In this document: positions 33,225 through 40,989 of the stretch, one piece after another | Numbering within the stretch: position 1 is the first letter of the stretch | Layout: every line of letters begins with the position of its first letter | Assembly: GCA_963791495.1 (NCBI GenBank) | Contig: CAWBST010000017.1 | Coordinates: 434,001-498,000, forward strand | From: JAMXLO01 sp963791495 | Lineage (GTDB): Bacteria > Pseudomonadota > Alphaproteobacteria > Acetobacterales > Acetobacteraceae | Direction of reading: 5' to 3' | DNA length: 64,000 nucleotides | Position numbers and translations under genes: made by a program | The notes under the pieces: generated by a model | Database searches by the model: none | Told to the model about the DNA's origin: nothing | Seen by the model: only the letters and a program-made list of their open reading frames with translations

Positions 33225-33656
33225 TTAGACCTTCTCGGCAGGAAGGAACCGCAACGTCCGGCATGCGAGTTGTGCCGCGTCGGAATCTGGCTCTGCGAAG
33301 CGCCAACCTTGTTCCAGGTAGTTCCGCAGGATCATTTCATTCCCTTTGATGCCAAGAAACACGTGAAGAAGGACAAAGAGGGAAAGCAGGAGCACCGCAA
33401 TGGCGGACACATTCCCACCCGCCAATGGTCCCAGGAGCCCAACCGCCCAGAGCGCCAGAAATACGAACCCACAGGCCGGGAATCTCCGAAGAAACAGCGG
33501 AAGACCGAAAAGTCCGGAGAACAGAAAGAGGGTCCAGCTCCAACCGACCTTGACCTCCCTCATGGTTCCAGTCTTGCCGTCCTTGAGGCTGACCCGGATA
33601 GACGTATCGGGACACCTCAGATGGGGTCTCATCTGGGCCATGGTGTGATGTTCCAA
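33225..33656 (-). CDS. DUF2628-like membrane protein under an FNR-like box
   Basis: 143 residues. A short cytosolic N-terminus is followed by three hydrophobic segments (WSWTLFLFSGLFGLPLFL, CGFVFLALWAVGLLGPLAG, AIAVLLLSLFVLLHVFLGI) and the GNEMILRNYLEQGWRFAEP ending typical of DUF2628-type proteins. TTG 33656 has GGAGG six bases upstream and is preferred; ATGs at 33641 and 33632 are alternatives. A perfect TTGAT-N4-ATCAA box is centred 64.5 bp upstream, within an AT-rich leader. Function unknown; oxygen-dependent control is likely. Confidence 0.75.
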   Translation of the reverse strand: MEHHTMAQMRPHLRCPDTSIRVSLKDGKTGTMREVKVGWSWTLFLFSGLFGLPLFLRRFPACGFVFLALWAVGLLGPLAGGNVSAIAVLLLSLFVLLHVFLGIKGNEMILRNYLEQGWRFAEPDSDAAQLACRTLRFLPAEKV

Positions 33657-33713
33657 ATTGCACCTCCGCAGGCGGAATTCGGGACAATCTCCAACATTCG
33701 TTATAGTTTAGCA

Positions 33714-33727
33714 TTGATCTAGATCAA
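33714..33727 (-). promoter_or_regulatory. FNR/FixK-type binding site (TTGATCTAGATCAA)
   Basis: Fully palindromic 14-mer matching TTGAT-N4-ATCAA, in the AT-rich stretch 33657-33792 between the DUF2628 gene and the 3' end of the ftsH-like gene. A TATAAC hexamer follows 8 bp downstream on the minus strand. If that is the -10, the box would overlap the core promoter and repress. If a start site lies about 41 bp away, it would activate. Confidence 0.6.
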
Positions 33728-33792
33728 ACAAACCCCAAAACACCATATCCAGGCGTGCAGGTGCCGCCTCAAACCTGTCAGCTTGGATCAGG

Positions 33793-35622
33793 TCAGGCCA
33801 GGGCTTTCACCTTCGGCAACTCCTCCGCCCCCAGCGTCTCATGCGCCAGCAGTGACGCCGCGCCCTCGTCCAGAGCCTCTCGATTCGCTTGCAGGATGCC
33901 CACCGCGCGCGACAGCGCACCCTCCAGTTTCGCCCGCACCGCCACATCGATCTCGTGCGCCGTCTCGTCGGAGAACCGCCGTGGCTGCCAGAACACCCCG
34001 GGCTGGTTCAGGAACTGCCCCTGGTCAGTATCCCACGCCACCGGGCCCAGCTTCGCGTCCATGCCGAACCGCAGCACCATTCCGCGCGAGATGTCCGTCG
34101 CCTTCGCCAGATCGTCGGCAGCCCCGGTGGAGATGTCCTCGCCCAGCAGCGTTTCCGCCGCGCGCCCGCCCATCAGCACCGTCATCTTGTCCTCAAGTTC
34201 CTGCCGCCCCATCAGGAACCGGTCATCGGTCGGCCGCTGCAGAGTGTAGCCCAGCGCACCGATGCCCCGCGGAATGATCGACACCTTCTGAATCGGATCG
34301 CTTCCCGGGATCGCCAGCGCCACCAGCGCGTGCCCCATCTCGTGATAGGCAACGATCCGCCGCTCGCGCGGGATCAGGATACGCGACTTCTTCTCCAGTC
34401 CCGCCACGATCCGCTCAACCGCCCCAGTGAAATCGTCCATGCCGATCGCCTCGGCGCCGCGCCGCGTCGCCAGCACCGCCGCCTCATTCGCCAGGTTCGC
34501 CAGGTCCGCCCCAGTAAAGCCAGGGGTCAGCGCCGCGATGTCCTCCAGCTTCACGTCCGACGCCAGCGTCAGGTTCTTCAGGTGTATGCGCAGGATATCG
34601 ACCCGGCCCTTCTTGTCAGGCCGGTCCACCAGCACCTGCCGATCGAACCGACCGGCCCGTAGCAGCGCCGGGTCCAGGATCTCCGGCCGGTTGGTCGCCG
34701 CCAGGATCACGATCGCCACCGACCGGTCGAACCCGTCCATCTCCGCCAACAGCTGGTTGAGCGTCTGCTCCTTCTCGTCCTGTCCGCCCATCGGGCTCAC
34801 GCCGCGCGCCCGCCCCAGCGCGTCCAGCTCATCGATGAAGATGATGCACGGCGCCGACCCGCGCGCCTGCTCGAACAGGTCGCGCACCCGAGCGGCGCCC
34901 ACGCCGACGAACATCTCGACGAACTCGGCGCCGTTGGTCGCGTAGAACGGCACCCCGGCCTCCCCCGCAACGGCTCGCGCCAGCAGCGTCTTGCCGGTCC
35001 CGGGCGGCCCCACCAGCAGGATGCCGCGCGGGATGTGCGCGCCCAGCCTGGTGAACTCCTCCGGCCGCTTCAGGAAATCGACGATTTCATGCAGTTCGTC
35101 CTTCGCCTCGTCCACCCCAGCCACGTCGGCGAAGGCGACCTTCACGTCTGTCTCCGCCACCAGCTTGGCCTTCGACCGCCCGACCGATAGCAATCCTCCG
35201 CCGAATCCGCCGCCCCGCCCGCCCATCATCATTCGTGAGGCGAACATCCAGATGCCGACGAACAACAGCGGCGGCAGGACCCATGACAGCAGCGTGCCGA
35301 GTGCGCCCCCATCGGTCGCACCGCCGGTAAACTCGACGTTGTGCTTGGTGAGCTGCCCGGCGAGGTCAGGCGGCACCTGCACTGTGGTGAAGTTGCTCCG
35401 CCCGTCGGGCATAGCCTCGGACAGCGTGCCGCGGATCACGTTCCCCGCCACCGTGACCTGCTTGACCTTGTTGGCGTCCAGATATTGCTGGAACTGGCTG
35501 TAGGGGATGGCGTCGCTGCCACCGCCATTGCCGCCGCCGAACAGGCCGAGCGCGGTGATCACCACGAGCCCAGCGACGATCAGCCAGATCGAGGGCGGAA
35601 AATTCGGTTTCAGCGCTGCCAC
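33793..35622 (-). CDS. ftsH: FtsH-family ATP-dependent zinc metalloprotease
   Basis: 609 residues. Two membrane segments (SIWLIVAGLVVITALGLF at about 11-28; LLSWVLPPLLFVGIWMFASR at about 111-130) flank a periplasmic domain. The AAA+ domain has Walker A GPPGTGKT (205-212), Walker B IIFIDELDA, the arginine finger region RAGRFDRQ, and then the zinc site HEMGH. It degrades membrane and regulatory proteins. GTG 35622 with CAGGAGG seven bases upstream is the start; the frame remains open further upstream without similarity. No fts/hpt/folP-type neighbours are present, so this may be an accessory paralogue. Confidence 0.93.
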   Translation of the reverse strand: MAALKPNFPPSIWLIVAGLVVITALGLFGGGNGGGSDAIPYSQFQQYLDANKVKQVTVAGNVIRGTLSEAMPDGRSNFTTVQVPPDLAGQLTKHNVEFTGGATDGGALGTLLSWVLPPLLFVGIWMFASRMMMGGRGGGFGGGLLSVGRSKAKLVAETDVKVAFADVAGVDEAKDELHEIVDFLKRPEEFTRLGAHIPRGILLVGPPGTGKTLLARAVAGEAGVPFYATNGAEFVEMFVGVGAARVRDLFEQARGSAPCIIFIDELDALGRARGVSPMGGQDEKEQTLNQLLAEMDGFDRSVAIVILAATNRPEILDPALLRAGRFDRQVLVDRPDKKGRVDILRIHLKNLTLASDVKLEDIAALTPGFTGADLANLANEAAVLATRRGAEAIGMDDFTGAVERIVAGLEKKSRILIPRERRIVAYHEMGHALVALAIPGSDPIQKVSIIPRGIGALGYTLQRPTDDRFLMGRQELEDKMTVLMGGRAAETLLGEDISTGAADDLAKATDISRGMVLRFGMDAKLGPVAWDTDQGQFLNQPGVFWQPRRFSDETAHEIDVAVRAKLEGALSRAVGILQANREALDEGAASLLAHETLGAEELPKVKALA

Positions 35623-35770
35623 GCGCTTGCCTCCTGACAGAGTAACGAGTGTGGGCTCGCGCCGGTTCGGCAGCAACCGCATTCGCAGTGCCGTCTCTGG
35701 CGTTCCCGAAGGGAAATGAAACGATGATTTTACCTGCCGAGCGTAAGAGAGGGGCAGCCAATACGCTTCG

Positions 35771-36634
35771 GTGCGCTTCGCGGTGTCCGCTGACCGTTCA
35801 ACCTTCACTGTTCTCGGCGCCAGAGGCTTCATTGGCGCAGCACTGGTCGCCTGGCTGGAAAGTCAGGATCACGTGGTCCATGCAGTCACGCGTGCGTCGT
35901 TGCCGGCGCTGCTTGCCGGGCGCCGACCAGCGGGCCACGTGATCTACTGTGTCGGCCTCACCGGCGATTTCCATGTTCGCCCGCAGGACGTGGCGGAGGC
36001 CCATGTCGGGCTCGTCGCACGGTGTCTCGGCGAGCTGCAATTCGATTCATTCCTCATGCTCTCGTCCACAAGCCTTTACGCGCGCGCGACCGCCACGTGC
36101 GAGGACGCAGTGCTGCCCGTGCTGCCAGGCGAACCGTCCGACCTGTATAACGTGACGAAACTGGCCGGCGAGGCGCTGTGTCTCGCAGATCCGCGTCCAA
36201 CCGCGCGCGTCGTCCGGCTGTCGAATGTCTATGGCATCGGTATGCCGCCGGAAACGTTCCTGGGACGGGTGCTGCGCGAAGGCAGTGCGACAGGAAGCGT
36301 GGTGTTTCGCGGGGCTGCCGCCTCCGCCAATGACTATGTCAGCGTCGCATCGGTGGCGCGGTTGCTGCCGGCGATTGCTGCCACCGGCAGGCACCGGATC
36401 TACAATGTCGCCGCCGGCAGCAACACGAGCCACGCAGCCATCGCCTGCTGTCTCCACAACGTTGCCGCCTGGCACATCGGCTTCGCGCCGGACGCACCAA
36501 CGGTGCGGCATTCGCCGATCGACGCCGCGCGGCTCGAGGGAGAGTTCGGGCCTACCGCCAGCAATCTGGTTGCCGATTTGCCGACGTTGCTGGCCCTTGC
36601 ACAGGAATACCGATGCTCACCATCGACGAGGTAA
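35771..36634 (+). CDS. NAD-dependent epimerase/dehydratase, SDR type
   Basis: 287 residues: FTVLGARGFIGAALVAWLES (Rossmann glycine motif), DSFLMLSSTSLYARA (catalytic Ser/Thr) and DLYNVTKLAGEALCL (YxxxK). RVVRLSNVYGIGMPPETFLG is the usual sugar-nucleotide epimerase segment. It acts on a nucleotide sugar, probably for a surface glycan. GTG 35771 is the longest start and GTG 35783 is possible; neither has a clear ribosome site. It overlaps the next gene by 22 bp, so the two are probably one functional unit. Confidence 0.83.
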   Translation: MRFAVSADRSTFTVLGARGFIGAALVAWLESQDHVVHAVTRASLPALLAGRRPAGHVIYCVGLTGDFHVRPQDVAEAHVGLVARCLGELQFDSFLMLSSTSLYARATATCEDAVLPVLPGEPSDLYNVTKLAGEALCLADPRPTARVVRLSNVYGIGMPPETFLGRVLREGSATGSVVFRGAAASANDYVSVASVARLLPAIAATGRHRIYNVAAGSNTSHAAIACCLHNVAAWHIGFAPDAPTVRHSPIDAARLEGEFGPTASNLVADLPTLLALAQEYRCSPSTR

Positions 36635-37377
36635 GTGGCCGGGTAACCGTTTGCCACCCGGACGGAACGGCGGAAGAGCATGCGCTCAGTACGCCCGAGG
36701 CATTCGAGGCGATATCCGCTGCCTGGCTCCGCTGCGGCTGGGACGTGAAGTATGTCCAAAGCTTCACCTGGATGGGGCGGCCGGTCATCCAGCTGCCGGA
36801 GGACATGATCCGCATCCAGGAAGTGATCTGGCGGCTGCGTCCCGATGTGATTGTGGAAACTGGCGTGGCGCATGGCGGCTCACTGATCTTCTATGCCAGC
36901 CTCTTCGAGGCGATGGGCCATGGCCGCGCCATCGGCGTCGATATCGATATCCGCGAGCACAACCGCACCGCGATCGAAGCACATCCGCTTGCCACGCGCA
37001 TCACGCTCATCTCCGGCAGTTCCACCGCGCGCGGCACACTGGCGGCGGTGCGGCACGGCATCGCGCCGGACGAACGTGTCCTGGTGGTGCTCGATTCCAA
37101 CCACTGCAGCGCGCATGTCGGCGCGGAGCTCGATTTGTATGCGCCGCTGGTCTCGCCGGGCTCGTATATCGTCGCCTGCGACGGCATCATGGCGGAGCTT
37201 GCCGGCGCGCCACGGTCCGCGCCTGATTGGACGTGGAACAACCCGGTCACGGCGGTGGAGTCATTTCTAGCGCGCAATCAGGATTTTGTGCTGGAGGAAC
37301 CCAGCTTCCCATTCAACGAGGGCGCCGTGCGCAATCGGGTCACCTACTGGCCGAAGAGCTTCCTCAAGCGGCGTTGA
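36613..37377 (+). CDS. CmcI/rhamnosyl O-methyltransferase-family protein
   Basis: 254 residues: VIVETGVAHGGSLIFYASL (SAM-binding motif), GRAIGVDIDIREHNR (acidic loop), VLVVLDSNHCSAHVGAELDLY (metal-site region) and WNNPVTAVESFLARNQDFVLE. This is the CmcI/RhmT family, Mg-dependent SAM methyltransferases of sugars or secondary metabolites (the name 'cephalosporin hydroxylase' is historical). It overlaps the sugar epimerase gene, which suggests O-methylation of a surface sugar. An inverted repeat follows its stop. Confidence 0.85.
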   Translation: MLTIDEVSGRVTVCHPDGTAEEHALSTPEAFEAISAAWLRCGWDVKYVQSFTWMGRPVIQLPEDMIRIQEVIWRLRPDVIVETGVAHGGSLIFYASLFEAMGHGRAIGVDIDIREHNRTAIEAHPLATRITLISGSSTARGTLAAVRHGIAPDERVLVVLDSNHCSAHVGAELDLYAPLVSPGSYIVACDGIMAELAGAPRSAPDWTWNNPVTAVESFLARNQDFVLEEPSFPFNEGAVRNRVTYWPKSFLKRR

Positions 37378-37402
37378 GCCGCATCGCAGCCGTGTGACTG
37401 GG

Positions 37403-37427
37403 GAACGTCGCGCGGGCTGCGACGTTC
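37403..37427 (+). promoter_or_regulatory. 9-bp stem hairpin just before the start of the proline-rich protein gene
   Basis: GAACGTCGC and GCGACGTTC form a perfect 9-bp stem with a 7-nt loop. It ends seven bases before ATG 37435, with no ribosome site in between. The left arm of a second, overlapping pairing (TCGCAGCC/GGCTGCGA) starts upstream. It could end the upstream transcript (no T-run) or control translation of the next gene. Confidence 0.4.
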
Positions 37428-37434
37428 TCGTCAA

Positions 37435-37773
37435 ATGACGAAACGGACCAGACTGCTGTTCGGCCTGCTGGCGGGCGTGGCGCTGCCATTGGCCGCATTC
37501 GCACAGAACCCGCAACCGGCGGCGCCGCACGAGACGACCCCCCCGGTGGCGCCGCCCAACGCCCCGTCGCCACCGCCGGAGAAGATTGCGCCCGCCGACC
37601 GCGCACTTGGCGACACGCATCTGAGCGACAGACTGTCGCGGCAGCAGGGGACGTTGCAGCCGCCGTCGGTGGACCCGGGTATCCAGGCGCCGACACCACG
37701 ATCGCAGGGCACCATGCCGGTGATCCCCCCTCCGGGGACGCCAGGCGGCAACCAGAAGGTCGTGCCGAAGTAG
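37435..37773 (+). CDS. Secreted proline-rich hypothetical protein
   Basis: 112 residues with a clear signal peptide (MTKRTRLLFGLLAGVALPLA, cleaved after AFAQ). The mature part is Pro/Gln-rich and probably disordered (PQPAAPHETTPPVAPPNAP, PPPEKIAPADRALGDTHLSD). There are no cysteines or catalytic motifs. The stop abuts the stop of the convergent aminotransferase gene with no gap. No ribosome site precedes the ATG; a hairpin lies there instead. Function unknown. Confidence 0.6.
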   Translation: MTKRTRLLFGLLAGVALPLAAFAQNPQPAAPHETTPPVAPPNAPSPPPEKIAPADRALGDTHLSDRLSRQQGTLQPPSVDPGIQAPTPRSQGTMPVIPPPGTPGGNQKVVPK

Positions 37774-38904
37774 TCAGGCGCGGGCAAGCGCCTCGCACAC
37801 CTGCGCCACCTGACTGTCGGTGAGTTCCGGATAGATCGGCAGGCTGAGAACCTCCCGCGCCGCAACCTCTGTGGCCCGGCAACCCGACGGCCCGAGCGCC
37901 ACGCGCCCGCGATACGCCGGCTGCAGATGCACCGGGCTCGGATAGTGAACGCCGGTCCCGATCCCCGCCTCGCGTAGCCGCGCTTGCAGCACAGCCCGCT
38001 GCTCTACGCGCATAACATACAGGTGGAACACGTGGCTCGCGCCGGCGCGCCGTGCTGGTGGTGCCAGCGATGCACCTCGCAGCGCCGCATCGTACTGCGC
38101 GGCGATCGCTCGCCGCCGCGCATTTCCCGCATCGAGATGCCGCAGCTTCACGCGCAGGATCGCCGCCTGCAGTTCGTCGAGCCGGCTGTTCACCCCGACC
38201 GCATCGCTGATGTAATGCGTGCGCCAGCCGTACTGGCGCAGTGCCGCAATGTCGACGCCAAGCTCCGCATCCTGCGTCGCCAGCATGCCGCCGTCGCCCA
38301 GCGCGCCGAGGTTCTTGGTCGGATAGAAGCTGAACGTGGCGACCTCGGTGAACGTGCCGACCTTGCGGTCCGCGATTGTGGCGCCGTGTGCCTGCGCGCA
38401 ATCCTCGATCACCGCGACGCCATGACGGCGACAGGCCGTGATGATCGGCTCCAACGCCGCCGGCTGGCCGTAAAGATGTACTGGGATCACTGCGCGGATT
38501 GGCGGCACACCCACGGGTGGACGAGCCAGCACCTCGACCAGTTCGCCCGGGTCCATGGTGAAGTGATCGGGCTCGATGTCGATCAGCACCGGTGTTGCGC
38601 CGACCATCTCGATCGCGGCCACCGTCGCGACCGCGGTATGCGACACTGTCACCACGCTGGTTCCCGGGCCGACACCCAGGGCGCGCAGCGCAAGCGCCAA
38701 TGCGTCCGTGCCGTTGCCACAGCCGATCGCGGCCGTCGCGCCCAGCCATCCGGCGAACTCGGCTTCGAACGCTCGCACTTCCTGGCCGAGAACGTACCAG
38801 CCGGACTGCAAAGTACGCGCCACTGCGGCGTCGATCTCGGCCTTCAAGGCGCGATAGCCGGCGCCGGGATTGGCCTGGGGTACGGTGATCGCCGGTGTAC
38901 TCAT
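37774..38904 (-). CDS. DegT/DnrJ/EryC1-family sugar aminotransferase
   Basis: 376 residues, PLP-dependent. AIGCGNGTDALALALRALGVG, VSHTAVATVAAIEMVGATPVL, GVAVIEDCAQAHGATI (PLP-stacking region) and FSFYPTKNLGALGDGGML, with the Schiff-base Lys in TKNLGALGDGG. It transaminates a 3- or 4-keto nucleotide sugar. ATG 38904 has AAGGA six bases before it. It lies 10 bp after the MFS gene on the same strand and faces the epimerase/CmcI pair, so a shared role in amino-sugar synthesis is plausible. Confidence 0.92.
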   Translation of the reverse strand: MSTPAITVPQANPGAGYRALKAEIDAAVARTLQSGWYVLGQEVRAFEAEFAGWLGATAAIGCGNGTDALALALRALGVGPGTSVVTVSHTAVATVAAIEMVGATPVLIDIEPDHFTMDPGELVEVLARPPVGVPPIRAVIPVHLYGQPAALEPIITACRRHGVAVIEDCAQAHGATIADRKVGTFTEVATFSFYPTKNLGALGDGGMLATQDAELGVDIAALRQYGWRTHYISDAVGVNSRLDELQAAILRVKLRHLDAGNARRRAIAAQYDAALRGASLAPPARRAGASHVFHLYVMRVEQRAVLQARLREAGIGTGVHYPSPVHLQPAYRGRVALGPSGCRATEVAAREVLSLPIYPELTDSQVAQVCEALARA

Positions 38905-38914
38905 CGCCATTCCT

Positions 38915-40514
38915 TCAATGTGGATCGACCGCGATGTAGCGCGCCGGCCGTGGCCCATCGCCGCCACACTGGAACACCCCCGCGCGAGCCAGCGCCGCGC
39001 GATCGTCCTCGGACAACCGCGTGACCTCGCGCAGGTGATCGGTCCAACTCTCCACCGACCAGACTTCCATCCAGCCCTCCGGATGCGCCACATCCTCATA
39101 GAGCTGCCAAAACATGGCACCAGCACGGCCACGTACCTTGCGGACCTCGGCCATCGCCGCGAGGAAATCGTCCCGTTGCTGTTGCTCGACACGGTAGTGC
39201 ACGGTTTCCATCACCCGGCCGCGCGCGCGGCGCAGCAGCGGCACCAGTTCGGCGGCCGGCGCTTCAGGAACCGGCAAAGGCTCGGCCGCGTCAGGCACCC
39301 TCCGCGCAACGGTCAGGTCGATGGAAAAGCCGCGCACGGCGAGGGCCAACCCGGCCCCGATCGCAGCGGCGACCAGCAGCGTGTCGGCCATGCCGAAATG
39401 TTCGGCGAGCGAACCCCAGACGAACGACCCCGCGGTCAGCGCCCCGTTCTGCGCCAACTGATAGATCGACAGCGCGCGCGCCCGCACCCAGGGCGGGCAG
39501 ACAAGCTGGGCAGCCGCCTGGATGGTGGCATAGGCCGAGGTCCAGCCGACGCCGAAAAGCAGCATGCCGAGCGCCGCCGGCAGCCAGTGATGCGTCGCGC
39601 CGAGCAGGGCAATGCCGGCGCAGGAGAACAGGCGTGCAGCCGACCACCGTGGTGCCGCGGCCGGTGTAGCCGCGGACAACTGGCAGGAGCATTCCGGACG
39701 TGACGCCGCCTATCCCCATCATGCCAAGGATCACGCCGTACATCCCCGGACCCAGGCCGAGGTGCTCGCGCACCAGCAGCGGCAGCAGCGCCCAAGGCGC
39801 CGCGGCGGGAACCGAGTAGGCGACCGTGCGCACCATGGCGTATTGCACCGCCGGCGTGTTGCGCACGAAGCGGACCCCGGCGCGCATCGCCGACAGCAGG
39901 TGCTCGCGCGGCAGGCCGGTGAAACGGCGGCCCCGGTGCCAGGTGAACAGCGCAAACAGCACCGCGACGATCGACGTCGCGTAGAGCGAGAAGGCCAGGC
40001 TGGTTCCGCCAAGCAGGATCAGCGCGCCGGCGAGCGCCGGCCCGATCGCCCGGGTCAGGTTGAAGCCGATGCCGTTCAGCGCAATGGCCTGTACGAGGTC
40101 CTCGCGCGGCACTAGCTCCGGCACGATCGCGCTCCAGGCCGGGGCGGTCAGCGCGGCGCCGATGCCGATAGCGAAGGTCAGCGCCAGCAGCCAGAAGGCG
40201 GTCATCGCATGCGCTAAGGTCAGCGTGGCGAGCGCGATCGCGGCGAGGATCGTCCAGAACTGCGCGCCGATCAGGAACACACGCCGATCGACGATGTCGG
40301 CCAGCGCGCCGCCAGGAAGCGCCAGCAGGAACACCGGCATGATGGTCGCCGCCTGCACCATCGCGACGATGAACGGCTGCGGTGCCAGGGTGGTCATCAG
40401 CCATCCGGCGCCGGTGTTCTGCAACCAGGTGCCGAGCCATGCGATCAGGTTGGCGACCCACAGGCTGCGGAAGGTCGCATTGCGGAGGGGCAGCAGGGCG
40501 GCGGGCAGGCGCAT
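38915..40514 (-). pseudogene. MFS transporter (EntS/MFS_3 type) with C-terminal monooxygenase-like domain, one frameshift
   Basis: The first frame (from ATG 40514) has ten or so membrane helices (PLRNATFRSLWVANLIAWLG, ALPGGALADIVDRR, LVPREDLVQAIALNGIGFN) up to VVRGYTGRGTTVV. The second frame (to 38915) resumes at ARLFSCAGIALLGATHHWLP and ends with the soluble domain RVMETVHYRVEQQQRDDFLA, WMEVWSVESWTDHLREV. Together they give 532 residues, the normal size for this group. Removing one G near 39640 (GTCGGC to GTCGC) restores VVAARLFSCAG. A drug, siderophore or metabolite exporter if intact. Genuine decay or consensus error cannot be told apart here. Confidence 0.8.
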
Positions 40515-40574
40515 CGGTCCATCATAGCGGGACCGCTGCGAATTGTGCCGCCTATGTCTCGGACGGGTCGTGTC

Positions 40575-40590
40575 TCAGTTCAAGAACTGA
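40575..40590. promoter_or_regulatory. Inverted repeat TCAGTTC-AA-GAACTGA upstream of the MFS gene
   Basis: Perfect 7-bp arms with a 2-bp centre, about 68 bp upstream of the MFS start and 35 bp after the SHOCT gene's stop, both on the minus strand. It could be an operator for the transporter or a remnant terminator; no T-run follows. Confidence 0.35.
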
Positions 40591-40624
40591 CTGAGCGAAT
40601 GACGAGCCGGAAAAAGGGCGACGC

Positions 40625-40861
40625 CTAAGTAGCTAGGTCGCGCCGCTTGTTCTCATACTCGGGCTTGTCAATTTCGCCACGAGCATACCGTTCATCAAGA
40701 ATGTCACGCGCTGAGCTGCCGGGGCCTTCGGAGAACCGACGCCACGGCGGCTGAACACCTCCGCGCATCATCATGACCATCATGCCGATGCAAAAAGCCA
40801 TCATTGCGATCATGATGATCGGCCAGAACGGCATACCGAACCAAGACGGTCCCCACCACAT
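40625..40861 (-). CDS. Small SHOCT-domain membrane protein under an FNR-like box
   Basis: 78 residues: one Met-rich membrane helix (PFWPIIMIAMMAFCIGMMVM) and a C-terminal SHOCT domain (ARDILDERYARGEIDKPEYE). SHOCT modules are short oligomerisation or nucleic-acid-linked helical hairpins found at protein ends. GGAGG lies seven bases before ATG 40861. A perfect TTGAT-N4-ATCAA box is centred 61.5 bp upstream. Function unknown; Met-rich membrane helices of this kind sometimes accompany metal or redox stress genes. Confidence 0.85.
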   Translation of the reverse strand: MWWGPSWFGMPFWPIIMIAMMAFCIGMMVMMMRGGVQPPWRRFSEGPGSSARDILDERYARGEIDKPEYENKRRDLAT

Positions 40862-40915
40862 CTGCCTGCCTCCGTATCGGGCCGTGACTCTAGGCGCAGG
40901 AGTGGAAGCGGCACA

Positions 40916-40929
40916 TTGATCTGAATCAA
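40916..40929 (-). promoter_or_regulatory. FNR/FixK-type binding site (TTGATCTGAATCAA)
   Basis: Perfect TTGAT/ATCAA arms with a 4-bp spacer, upstream of the SHOCT gene. A TAGAGT hexamer (four of six matches to a -10) is centred 33 bp downstream on the minus strand, which fits a class II activator position with a short leader. Confidence 0.6.
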
Positions 40930-40989
40930 CAGAACCGAGCCGCTAGCCTCCGGCACGCGGCCGGTTTCTGACGATACGGTCGCCTGACG

